Positions 15,039 to 23,010 of a DNA stretch of 64,000 nt are shown piece after piece. The position numbers and the translations under genes were made by a program. A model generated the notes under the pieces. The model was not told where the DNA came from, ran no database searches, and saw only the letters and a program-made list of their open reading frames with translations. This stretch comes from Salinimicrobium sp035607535 (GTDB lineage: Bacteria > Bacteroidota > Bacteroidia > Flavobacteriales > Flavobacteriaceae): assembly GCF_035607535.1 (NCBI RefSeq), contig NZ_JAYDZX010000014.1, forward strand, positions 1-64,000. Reading direction: 5' to 3'. Each line of letters begins with the position of its first letter. Position 1 is the first letter of the stretch.

Positions 15039-17495
15039 CTACTCGTCGTAAAGAGATTTTACTTTTTCAAGTTTCTCCTTCCATATCTTCAGTTGTTCTT
15101 TGTGGTTCTTTATGTTCTTGTGCACTTCCTGTACCAGCGGATTTTTATCATCCACATTAGAGAAGAACTGAAGGTTGTTTTCCAGCTGTCTTATCTCAGC
15201 TTTCGTTTCCTCTATCTTTTTAGTTAGAAAATAATGCTCATTGTTGAGCTTTCTGGAGTCGTCGGAATTTTCCAACGCCTGCACCTTATTCTCATACTTG
15301 AGCATTTCGCTCTGTTTCTTGTCGAGATCGAGCTTATCAAAAGCCTGATCAAGAGCTTTATTGAATTTTCCTTCAATATACCGTTTGCTGTGTGGTACTC
15401 GACCCAGCTTCTTCCACTCTTCAATGAAGTTTTTAATAGTAGGAAGATCTTTTTTGCGATCTCCGGAAAATTCTACGTTCTTAAGCTTATCCAGAAGTTC
15501 TCTTTTCTGTTCAAAAGCTTCATTCTCTTCCTTGTTTTCCTCATTTCTTGAAGCATGCAACCTGTCGAAGTAGTGATTACAGGCAGCCTTGAATTTCTTC
15601 CATATCTTATCACTGTCCTTGCGTGGCACATGACCAATGCTCTTCCAGTCGGCCTGGATCTTTTTCATAAGAGGAGTGGTGGCCTTGAAGTCCTCACTGT
15701 CTTTATGCTCTTCTGCAATTTTTACCAACTCCTGCTTTTTCTCCAGATTCTCGTATTGTTCCTTTTTCTGATTCTTGTAAAAAGCATTTTTGTTGCGATT
15801 AAAACTGCGCACAGCCTCCTTGAATTTCTTCCAGGTCTCATCGTTCACATGGCGCGGAACTTTCCCGGCATTGAAGAAAGCCTCTCTCAAAGCTTCCACC
15901 TCTGTGATCTTTTGCTGCCACTGCTTGTGGGAATTATAATTTCCTGCAGCTATTTCTTTGATCTGCTCAATGATGTGCTGTTTTTTCTCCAGGTTTTTTT
16001 CGAACTCTTTTTCGAGTTGCTCAAAATATTCCTGTCGCTTATCGTGGATCTGTTTGGTAGCATCGCTGAATTTTTGCCAGATATCCTCGCGGTATTCCTT
16101 TTCTACCGGCCCGAGGTCCTCTTTCCACATTTTATGAAGCATCTGTAGCTCCCTGAATGCGCGGTTAGTATCTGTTTCCTGGGTGAGTTCTTCGGCACGG
16201 GAAATGATCTTTAGTTTTTGCTCCAGGTTATGTTTGAAATCAAGATCCCTGAATTCCCTGTTGAGATGTAGGAAATCATAGAAATTCTCCACGTGATGGT
16301 GGTAGGTGTTCCAAACGGTATTGTACTTATCCCGTGGAATAGGTCCTGCAGTTTTCCAGCGATCCTGCAGGTCTTTAAAATGCCTGTAGGTTGTGTTGAT
16401 ATTTTCCTCAACATCGATCAGGCTTTTTAGTTCCTCAATGATCTCGAGTCTCTTTTCAAGATTCTGGTTGAGGTCCTGTTTTAATTGCTGGTAGTATTTA
16501 TTTCGTTTCTCCTTGTAATCAAAATACAACGAGTTAAAGCGTTTTTTTAAAGGAGTAGAGTAGTGGAAGTCGATGATATTTCCGCCTTCGGCTAGAAATT
16601 CTTCTTTCTTTTCCTCCATTTCCTCATCGAACTTGGCATTAAATTCGGCGCGAATTTCTTCCACGTGTTCCTTGATAGCCTGGACCTTCTCTTTTTTTAC
16701 CAGTTTTTCCAGCTCATCGGCCAAAGCTTCCTTGCTCATAGCGTGATAATCCTTCTTCTCAATCCCGTGGCGTTCATGCGTAGTTTCATCTTCACTATCC
16801 TCAGCTACGGCCTCGTCTACCTCACTTTGCGCATCCCGTGGCTTTTTTGGTGCGCCGGACTCTTCATCACCTTCTTCTGAAGGATCTTCCGCTGCTTCGG
16901 AAGCTCTTTCGTCTACTTTTTCATCTGAAGTTCCCGGACTATTAGAGTCAAAAAAGGGATTTTTGGCGCCTTCTTTTTCTTCTGAAGATTCTTCCTGAAT
17001 AGTAGCAGATTCTTCTGAAGATCCTGACCTTGAAGCTGCTTTTTCCTCATCTTCTTCATCAGTTTCCAAAGCCGCTTCGGGGGAGGTCGCCGGTTCGGCA
17101 GATTTCTTATCTTCGGTGGATTGGGCCTCATCTACCATGGCATCGGCGATGGAGTCCTTCTCTTCCTTATTTTCATCGGGTTTATCTGAAGAAGCCGGTT
17201 TATTTGCAGCGGGTTTAGCGGTTTCTTTATTCTGAGAAGCTGGTTTTTCTTCCTCCTCATCATCATGGTCCAAAGCCGCTTCGGCAGTAGTGCCGGGTTC
17301 GGCATCTCTTTTCTCTTCGGTCGCTTTGGCTTCATCTACCATTGCATCTGCAATGGAATCTCTTTCTTCCGCTTGGTCGGAAGTTTTTTCAGCTGTTTTT
17401 CCTGTCTCTTCTGCAGCGGATTTTTCCCGGGGATCAAGTTCATTATTCGGTTTTTCCGGCTGCTCTTGATTAGACAGTTTTTCTTTCTCAGACAT
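15039..17495 (-). CDS. DUF349 repeat protein with acidic N-terminal region
   Basis: An 818-residue cytoplasmic protein. Residues 1 to about 250 are disordered and rich in Glu, Asp, Ala, Ser and Lys. They contain a tandem duplication of about 45 residues, each starting DSIADAMVDEA and ending in an acidic run. From about residue 280 to 760 there are at least six helical DUF349 repeats, seen as recurrent W-K-x-x-G-x-V/I-P-R motifs such as WKSIGHVPRKDSDKIWKKF and WKKLGRVPHSKRYIEGKF. A final coiled coil closes the protein. DUF349 repeats are known from bacterial and some RNA-associated proteins, but the function is not established. The start is the ATG at 17495; a TTG nine bases upstream is less likely. 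Confidence 0.85.
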   Translation of the reverse strand: MSEKEKLSNQEQPEKPNNELDPREKSAAEETGKTAEKTSDQAEERDSIADAMVDEAKATEEKRDAEPGTTAEAALDHDDEEEEKPASQNKETAKPAANKPASSDKPDENKEEKDSIADAMVDEAQSTEDKKSAEPATSPEAALETDEEDEEKAASRSGSSEESATIQEESSEEKEGAKNPFFDSNSPGTSDEKVDERASEAAEDPSEEGDEESGAPKKPRDAQSEVDEAVAEDSEDETTHERHGIEKKDYHAMSKEALADELEKLVKKEKVQAIKEHVEEIRAEFNAKFDEEMEEKKEEFLAEGGNIIDFHYSTPLKKRFNSLYFDYKEKRNKYYQQLKQDLNQNLEKRLEIIEELKSLIDVEENINTTYRHFKDLQDRWKTAGPIPRDKYNTVWNTYHHHVENFYDFLHLNREFRDLDFKHNLEQKLKIISRAEELTQETDTNRAFRELQMLHKMWKEDLGPVEKEYREDIWQKFSDATKQIHDKRQEYFEQLEKEFEKNLEKKQHIIEQIKEIAAGNYNSHKQWQQKITEVEALREAFFNAGKVPRHVNDETWKKFKEAVRSFNRNKNAFYKNQKKEQYENLEKKQELVKIAEEHKDSEDFKATTPLMKKIQADWKSIGHVPRKDSDKIWKKFKAACNHYFDRLHASRNEENKEENEAFEQKRELLDKLKNVEFSGDRKKDLPTIKNFIEEWKKLGRVPHSKRYIEGKFNKALDQAFDKLDLDKKQSEMLKYENKVQALENSDDSRKLNNEHYFLTKKIEETKAEIRQLENNLQFFSNVDDKNPLVQEVHKNIKNHKEQLKIWKEKLEKVKSLYDE

Positions 17496-17587
17496 ATCTT
17501 TCAATGTTAGGGTTCAATATTCAATAATATAATAAAGCTGAAAGATAACAACTCCCCGCGTACCTAACAAGGCTTTGCGGCTATTTG

Positions 17588-17595
17588 TGAAGGTA
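17588..17595 (-). promoter_or_regulatory. Possible variant -7 element (TACCTTCA)
   Basis: Minus-strand TACCTTCA in the gap between the aroE stop and the DUF349 gene, about 90 bases before its ATG. It has one mismatch to TAnnTTTG and is listed with low confidence. Confidence 0.3.
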
Positions 17596-17612
17596 AAATT
17601 GTGCTGTGGAGG

Positions 17613-18347
17613 CTAACTTTTATTCCAGATCTCCCAGGCTTTTTCGGCCTGCAATTCCAGCATTTTCTGTCCGTTAAGAACCCTTGCTCCCCGATCTTCA
17701 GCCTTTTGCATCAATGCCGTTTTGGCCGGATTGTAAATGAGGTCGAATAGAAGGTGTCGGGCATCTAGATATTCCACGGGTACTGCAGGAAATTCGGTCG
17801 TTCTGGGAAAGGTACCCAAAGGTGTAGTGTTCACAATCACCGTATGATCGGCAAGTACTTCTTCAGAAAGATCTTTATAAGAAATAGCATTTTTGGCAGG
17901 TGTGCGGGAAACAAATTTAGGGGTGATCCCCAGGGTTTCCAGGGCGTATTTCACTGCCTTTGAGGCACCACCGGTTCCCAGGATGAGCGCTTTTTTATGA
18001 TGAGGTTTCAGGTGTGGCTTTAAAGCTTCAGCAAACCCATAATAATCGGTATTATAGCCTGTGAGCTTTCCATTTTCTCCAACCTTGATGGTGTTTACGG
18101 CTCCAATTTCTTCAGCAACGGGATCAAGAGTATCCAAAAAGGGGAAAATAGCCTCTTTATATGGAATGGTGACATTCAAGCCCTTCAACTGCGGATTGGC
18201 TGAAATTACCCGGGGAAATTCAGTGATTTCCTGAAGATCAAAATTTTCATAGGTTGCTGCTATATTTTCCCGGCTAAATTTTTCTGAAAAATATTTTCTT
18301 GAAAAGGAATAGGAAATATCGCGACCTATTAAGCCAAATTTACGCAT
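17613..18347 (-). CDS. aroE: Shikimate dehydrogenase
   Basis: Reduces 3-dehydroshikimate to shikimate with NADPH in aromatic amino acid synthesis. The 244-residue protein has the N-terminal substrate domain (GLIGRDISYSFS, LNVTIPYKEAIFPFL with the catalytic Lys) and the dinucleotide fold (LILGTGGASKAVKYALETLG, about 122-141). A tyrosine-rich VGENGKLTGYNTDYYGF segment supplies the conserved Asp. It overlaps the upstream DUF368 gene by 8 bases, so it is translated from the same message. Confidence 0.94.
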   Translation of the reverse strand: MRKFGLIGRDISYSFSRKYFSEKFSRENIAATYENFDLQEITEFPRVISANPQLKGLNVTIPYKEAIFPFLDTLDPVAEEIGAVNTIKVGENGKLTGYNTDYYGFAEALKPHLKPHHKKALILGTGGASKAVKYALETLGITPKFVSRTPAKNAISYKDLSEEVLADHTVIVNTTPLGTFPRTTEFPAVPVEYLDARHLLFDLIYNPAKTALMQKAEDRGARVLNGQKMLELQAEKAWEIWNKS

Positions 18348-19362
18348 GGGATCTTTTATTTTTTAGTTCTGCAAGAGCAATCCAGAGAACCAATAAAGCT
18401 CCCAGGATGATCAAGAAGATGGCAAGCCAGGTACTTCCCTGGTCAAGTTGTGGCAAATACCGGTCATAGTTGTCTATGATCCTGTTGCCGCTTTGATCAA
18501 GTACAAAGATCCCATCGGTATTAAGCCGGTATTCTGCCTCTTTCCAAGGCCAGACGACTCCGAGGGAACCGGTAATAAATCCAATGATCACGGCAAAAGT
18601 GGCGCTCTTATAATGCTTGAGGAGATATCCTAAAATGTGAGAAAGGGAAACCAGCCCTGTTATCGAACCCGCCGTAAAGACCATTAGAACCTGAAGTAAC
18701 CGCAGCCTTTCTTCATTGTTCCAAAAGGAAAAATCCAGCATGAACACTTCAGAAAGGGTGAGATATAAAGCATTCACCGAATCTACAAGAAGCAAGACAT
18801 AATTCCCGAGAAGTATAAGAATAAAAGAACCCGAAAGACCGGGAAGGGTCATTCCCGAAACGCCCACAATTCCGCAGAAAAAGACGAACCACAGGTTATC
18901 ATTTTCGGCTGCGGGCTCAAGAAAACTGATGCTGACACCTCCAATGATCCCCAGCAGCATAAAGCCGATATTCCGCCGGTTCCATTCTTTAAAATCTTTA
19001 CTAATGTAATAGATCGAACCCAGGATCATTCCGAAGAAAGCTGCCCATACGTAAAGTTCATAGCGGGTAATGAGATAGTCCAACAGGAGAGACACCGAAA
19101 AGTAGCTAATCACCATTCCCAGAACGAGCAGGGAAATAAAGCGGCCATTCGCGTAATACCATAGGCTGCGAAATCTTCCGTTGACCAGTAATTTCAGGGA
19201 ATTATAATTAATGCGGCGCAGGGAATAGATGAATTCCTCATAAAAACCTGCCACAAAGGCCACCATTCCGCCGGAAACACCGGGAACTTTATTTGCGGCA
19301 CCCATTAGGATGCCTTTGATAACGAGAAATACCTTGTCGCTAAACGTTCGGGTTTGCTGCAT
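18340..19362 (-). CDS. DUF368 (PopT-type) polyprenyl-phosphate transporter, copy 2
   Basis: A 340-residue membrane protein with about eight hydrophobic segments. The DUF368 signature MGAANKVPGVSGGMVAFVAG is near residue 20, and a second re-entrant-like motif GMTLPGLSGSFILILLGNY is near residue 170. This internal pairing suggests an inverted structural repeat. DUF368 proteins (PopT) have been shown to recycle undecaprenyl phosphate across the inner membrane. It overlaps the upstream paralogue by 23 bases and aroE downstream by 8, so the three genes form a tight operon. Confidence 0.86.
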   Translation of the reverse strand: MQQTRTFSDKVFLVIKGILMGAANKVPGVSGGMVAFVAGFYEEFIYSLRRINYNSLKLLVNGRFRSLWYYANGRFISLLVLGMVISYFSVSLLLDYLITRYELYVWAAFFGMILGSIYYISKDFKEWNRRNIGFMLLGIIGGVSISFLEPAAENDNLWFVFFCGIVGVSGMTLPGLSGSFILILLGNYVLLLVDSVNALYLTLSEVFMLDFSFWNNEERLRLLQVLMVFTAGSITGLVSLSHILGYLLKHYKSATFAVIIGFITGSLGVVWPWKEAEYRLNTDGIFVLDQSGNRIIDNYDRYLPQLDQGSTWLAIFLIILGALLVLWIALAELKNKRSHA

Positions 19363-20287
19363 TTTCCTGCACCGGCTTTTTTTCTGCGAGGCCCTCTAAG
19401 ATAAGAATAAGGGCAAATCCTGCAAGCATAAGAACAGAAGCCTGAATGGTATGTGGTTCTGAAGCAAAATTCCACGGCATAACCGACTCATCTCTAAGTA
19501 CTACAGATTTGTCTCCGTAAGTTGCAGTTTCCAAAACTCTTTTCCAGGGCCAGATCTTGTTTAGTGACCCTGCAATAAACCCCGTCAAAGTGGCGAGTGT
19601 AAGTGTGCTGTAGTTGAGAAAAAGCCACTTTAAAAGTCTGGAAAAAGACAGCAATCCAAAAATGGCTCCCAGGGCCACAATTCCCAGGATCTTAAGGTCA
19701 AAGTCGTGCGCTGCTTCGCTCACGGTTTTGTACGCACCCAACAGGACCAGGATGAAAGCCCCCGAAATTCCCGGCAGGATCATTGCGCAAATGGCAATTG
19801 CGCCGGCAAAAAACAGGAACAGGTCACTTGCTGCGGCAGTCAAAGGTGGCAGAGAGGTGATGTAAAGAGCGATCCCGGCTCCAATAATTAGAAAAAGGAA
19901 GACGTTAAAGGTCCATTTCGGGATCTGTTTGGCAACATAGTAAACGCTGGCAAGTACAAGTCCGAAAAAGAAAGCCCAGATGAGAATAGGGTTGTTTTCC
20001 AGCAGATAATTGGTCACTCGCATAACGGTGAAAATGCTGAAAAGTATACCTCCTAAAAGGGCAATAATGAAGTTGCCGTTGAATTCTTTCCAAAAGGCCT
20101 TAAAACCTTCATTTTTCCAGGTATAAAGAAGGCTCACTTTCACACCGCTAATGGTGGAAATGAGCTCTTCATAAATTCCTGAAATAAATGCTATAGTACC
20201 GCCGGAAACTCCCGGGACCACATCTGCGGCTCCCATGGCCATTCCTTTTGCCGAAATAAGAAGATAATCTTTAAAACTTCGTCGCAT
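19340..20287 (-). CDS. DUF368 (PopT-type) polyprenyl-phosphate transporter, copy 1
   Basis: A 315-residue paralogue of the next gene, with the motifs MGAADVVPGVSGGTIAFISG (about residue 16) and CAMILPGISGAFILVLLGAY (about residue 170) and a similar run of transmembrane helices. It would return undecaprenyl phosphate to the cytoplasmic face for peptidoglycan and surface-glycan assembly. A TAACTTTG element is found 20 bases upstream of the ATG. Two adjacent, clearly diverged copies suggest a division of labour rather than a recent duplication. Confidence 0.86.
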   Translation of the reverse strand: MRRSFKDYLLISAKGMAMGAADVVPGVSGGTIAFISGIYEELISTISGVKVSLLYTWKNEGFKAFWKEFNGNFIIALLGGILFSIFTVMRVTNYLLENNPILIWAFFFGLVLASVYYVAKQIPKWTFNVFLFLIIGAGIALYITSLPPLTAAASDLFLFFAGAIAICAMILPGISGAFILVLLGAYKTVSEAAHDFDLKILGIVALGAIFGLLSFSRLLKWLFLNYSTLTLATLTGFIAGSLNKIWPWKRVLETATYGDKSVVLRDESVMPWNFASEPHTIQASVLMLAGFALILILEGLAEKKPVQENAANPNV

Positions 20288-20306
20288 CGTCTTGTTTTGA
20301 AGTGCG

Positions 20307-20314
20307 CAAAGTTA
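20307..20314 (-). promoter_or_regulatory. Putative -7 element (TAACTTTG) for the DUF368 operon
   Basis: Exact TAnnTTTG on the minus strand, 20 bases before the ATG of the first DUF368 gene. It lies in the 33-base gap after the TPR gene stop. Confidence 0.5.
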
Positions 20315-20320
20315 AAAGAA

Positions 20321-21721
20321 TTAACTGCAAGATTTAAGGTGCATCCTTATTTTATCCCGGACAGATTTTCTCGCGAAAATTGAAGGGAAAAGTTCCTCAA
20401 TAATGATGTAATATTCTGAGTCCATCTTGAGAGCATTGTTCAGGTGCTTGTTTCCGTTCTCGGGTTCGTGCAGCATGAAATAAAGTCCGGCTAGGCGGTA
20501 TTCAATTTCGGCTGTTTCTGGATAGAACTCGATGGCCTGTAGCAGGTTTTGTAAAGCAGCCTCAAACTCACCAAGATCGATAAGTATATCACACCTCTTG
20601 ATCCAGGTTTCCAATTCGTAGTTTCCCAATTCGAGTGTTCTACGGTAGCCTCTTTCGGCTTCTTCAAGATGTTGCAGTCTGTTGTTGATGCGCGCATATC
20701 GCTTCCAGTACAGCACATTCTCTCCGTCAATAGCTATAGCCTTGTTGATGTAGTAAAGAGCCTTGTGGTAATTCTTTTTCTTGTAAAAGAAATCGGTAAT
20801 AGCGATCCAGCCTTTGTCCAACAAGGGATCTTCATGTACGGTTTGACGATAGTTCTTAAGCGCCAGTTCATCCAGTCCCAGTTTCTCATAACACTTCCCG
20901 ATCCTCAAATAGGCAAAGGAAGTGGGATCATCAAGGTCCATAGTGATGGTGTAGTTCTCAATGGCTTCGTTGAACCTGCCCAATTTTTCCAGCACCTTTC
21001 CTTTTTCCAGGTAAGCACCAATGAAGGTGTCATCGCTAATGATCGCAAAATCAAAAGAAGAAAGGGCTTTTTTATAGTTCTTCAGGTCAAAATACTGTTT
21101 CCCCAACTGGTGCCAGGCAACTTCGGAATAGGGATTCCTGTCGAGAAAGCTGTTGAGGTAATCTATTGCCCCCTGTTTTTGTTCAAGAAAATCAAAGCAG
21201 TACATGACATTGTATAGCGCCGAATAGTCTTCCTCATCGGCTTCGAGACATTTCATGAAGTTGAGCTTGGCGTTCTCAAAATCTTCCAGAAAAAGGTATT
21301 CCATTCCTAAAAGAGAATAGACATCTGCCTCATCATAAGTTATTTCCAGCGCCGTCTCAAGCATCTCAATGGCCTCGCGGTGCAAGTCTTTCTTAGACAA
21401 AATATTGGCTTTCTGAATATATATCTCTTCGTTGGAAGATTCCAGTTCGTAAATTTCGTTCAGTATTCCCTCGGCCTGGTCAAGCTTGTCTTCAAAAACC
21501 AGGATCTCTACACGTAACAACTTCAGGTTAACCGAAGAAGGGTGTTGAGAAAGACCCAGTTTAACAGCTTTTTTGGCAAGAGCAATTTTCCCGTTCTCTA
21601 AATAATAATGAATGATATTCTCGAACTCATCCGAATCAAAGAATAATATATCATTAGTCTTCAGCATCGATTCAAAACGAGTAAGGGAGAAATTGTTTTC
21701 TTCGTTATGGCTTAACAGCAT
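20321..21721 (-). CDS. Tetratricopeptide repeat protein
   Basis: A 466-residue soluble protein built almost entirely of TPR units from about residue 35 to 450, recognisable by repeated G-Y/L-A-Y-F-P spacing (for example AWHQLGKQYFDLKNYKKALSSFDFAI). No signal peptide, membrane segment or enzymatic domain is visible, so it is likely a cytoplasmic scaffold for protein interactions. It may be co-transcribed with the DUF368 genes, but a -7 box between them suggests an independent promoter. The partner is unknown. Confidence 0.85.
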   Translation of the reverse strand: MLLSHNEENNFSLTRFESMLKTNDILFFDSDEFENIIHYYLENGKIALAKKAVKLGLSQHPSSVNLKLLRVEILVFEDKLDQAEGILNEIYELESSNEEIYIQKANILSKKDLHREAIEMLETALEITYDEADVYSLLGMEYLFLEDFENAKLNFMKCLEADEEDYSALYNVMYCFDFLEQKQGAIDYLNSFLDRNPYSEVAWHQLGKQYFDLKNYKKALSSFDFAIISDDTFIGAYLEKGKVLEKLGRFNEAIENYTITMDLDDPTSFAYLRIGKCYEKLGLDELALKNYRQTVHEDPLLDKGWIAITDFFYKKKNYHKALYYINKAIAIDGENVLYWKRYARINNRLQHLEEAERGYRRTLELGNYELETWIKRCDILIDLGEFEAALQNLLQAIEFYPETAEIEYRLAGLYFMLHEPENGNKHLNNALKMDSEYYIIIEELFPSIFARKSVRDKIRMHLKSCS

Positions 21722-21824
21722 AAGCAGTTTGTTACTGATTTCTACAGTATTAAAGTTATAAATGTTCTACAGCGACCGGGTTAAAAACCAAATATGTTGT
21801 TAACAAAGTAATTAACATGTTAGC

Positions 21825-23006
21825 CTACTGCATTATTTCGTCTAGTATTTCAATAATTATGCCGCATCCTTTTTTTATCTCATCCATTGATATAGTTAGT
21901 GGCGGCGTAATTCTAACCGCTTTCCCCTCAAAGAGTAACCAAAACAAAATGAGACCTTTAGCCTGCGCTCGAATCACCAATTCGTTAACAATTTTTTCAG
22001 ATTTTAGTATTGGAGCGAGCATTAATCCTCTCCCTCTAATTTCTTTAATGAGCGGATGAACCAAAAGTTTTCTGAATAATTCCTCTTTTTGGAGGGTCTG
22101 TTCCAGAAGGTCTCCTTCAATTAATTCCTGCAGCGTAGCCAAAGCAGCAGCCGCGATAACAGGATTGCCACCAAAGGTAGTGATGTGACCCATCTTCGGG
22201 TTATCGCTCAGGGTATCCATTATTTCTGAAGAAGAAGTAAAGGCGCCAATAGGCATTCCGCCACCCATGCCTTTTCCCATCACTACAATATCCGGCACCA
22301 TATCGTAATTTTCAAAGCCGAAGAGCTTTCCTGTACGGCCAAAGCCCGGCTGGATCTCATCCAGGATGAGCAGGGCTCCAACTTCTTCACATCTGGATTT
22401 TACCTTCTTTAAGTAATTTTTTTCCGGCTGAATGAATCCCGCACCACCCTGTATGCTCTCAAGGATCACCCCGGCAGTATTTTCTGAGATTTTTAGAAGG
22501 TCTTCCTCCTTGTTAAATTCTATCCAGGACACATCTCCAATGAGCGGGCGAAAGGGTTTTTGTCTTTCCTCGTAAGTCATAAGGCTCAGGGAGCCCATAG
22601 TATTACCGTGGTAAGCGTTCTTTGCAGCGATGATGCCGGTCTTGCCGGTGTATCGCCTGGCCAGCTTTAAAGCTCCTTCAATAGCCTCGGTCCCCGAATT
22701 GGTCAGATAAGTTTTATCCAGTGGGGCAGGTAATTGTGAAGCCAGCAACCTGCACAATTCTACAGCAGGGCCCTGGGCATATTCACCGTAAACCATCACA
22801 TGAAGATATTTCTCTGCCTGCTGTTTGATCGCGTTGACCACACGGGGGTGGCAGTGGCCCAAGGTACAGGCAGAAACGCCTGCCACAAAGTCAAGGTATT
22901 TTTCATTGGCAGAATCAAAAATATAAGAGCCTTGGGCATGGGAAACTTCCAGCGCCAGCGGATGAGGCGATGTTTGCGCCTGATATTTAAAAAAATCCTG
23001 TCTCAA
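21825..23006 (-). CDS. Class III PLP-dependent aminotransferase
   Basis: A 393-residue fold-type I aminotransferase related to acetylornithine and ornithine transaminases. The PLP-binding segment shows YLTNSGTEAIEGALKLAR, the Asp in LLILDEIQPGFGRTG and the Schiff-base Lys in VVMGKGMGGGMPIGAF. Which amino donor it uses cannot be read. The start is a TTG at 23006: no ATG occurs upstream in frame before a stop, and the N-terminus from this TTG (LRQDFFKYQAQTSPHPLALE) fits the family. It lies 4 bases behind the OstA-like gene, implying one transcript. Confidence 0.86.
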   Translation of the reverse strand: MRQDFFKYQAQTSPHPLALEVSHAQGSYIFDSANEKYLDFVAGVSACTLGHCHPRVVNAIKQQAEKYLHVMVYGEYAQGPAVELCRLLASQLPAPLDKTYLTNSGTEAIEGALKLARRYTGKTGIIAAKNAYHGNTMGSLSLMTYEERQKPFRPLIGDVSWIEFNKEEDLLKISENTAGVILESIQGGAGFIQPEKNYLKKVKSRCEEVGALLILDEIQPGFGRTGKLFGFENYDMVPDIVVMGKGMGGGMPIGAFTSSSEIMDTLSDNPKMGHITTFGGNPVIAAAALATLQELIEGDLLEQTLQKEELFRKLLVHPLIKEIRGRGLMLAPILKSEKIVNELVIRAQAKGLILFWLLFEGKAVRITPPLTISMDEIKKGCGIIIEILDEIMQ

Positions 23007-23010
23007 TCTA

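Noticed and set aside
15555..16148. Plus-strand 197-codon hydrophobic open frame inside the DUF349 gene
   Set aside because: Opposite-strand reading of a Lys/Glu-rich coiled-coil region yields Leu/Phe-rich pseudo-membrane proteins. No independent evidence of expression.
20669..21217. Plus-strand 182-codon frame inside the TPR gene
   Set aside because: Antisense shadow without start signals or recognisable product.
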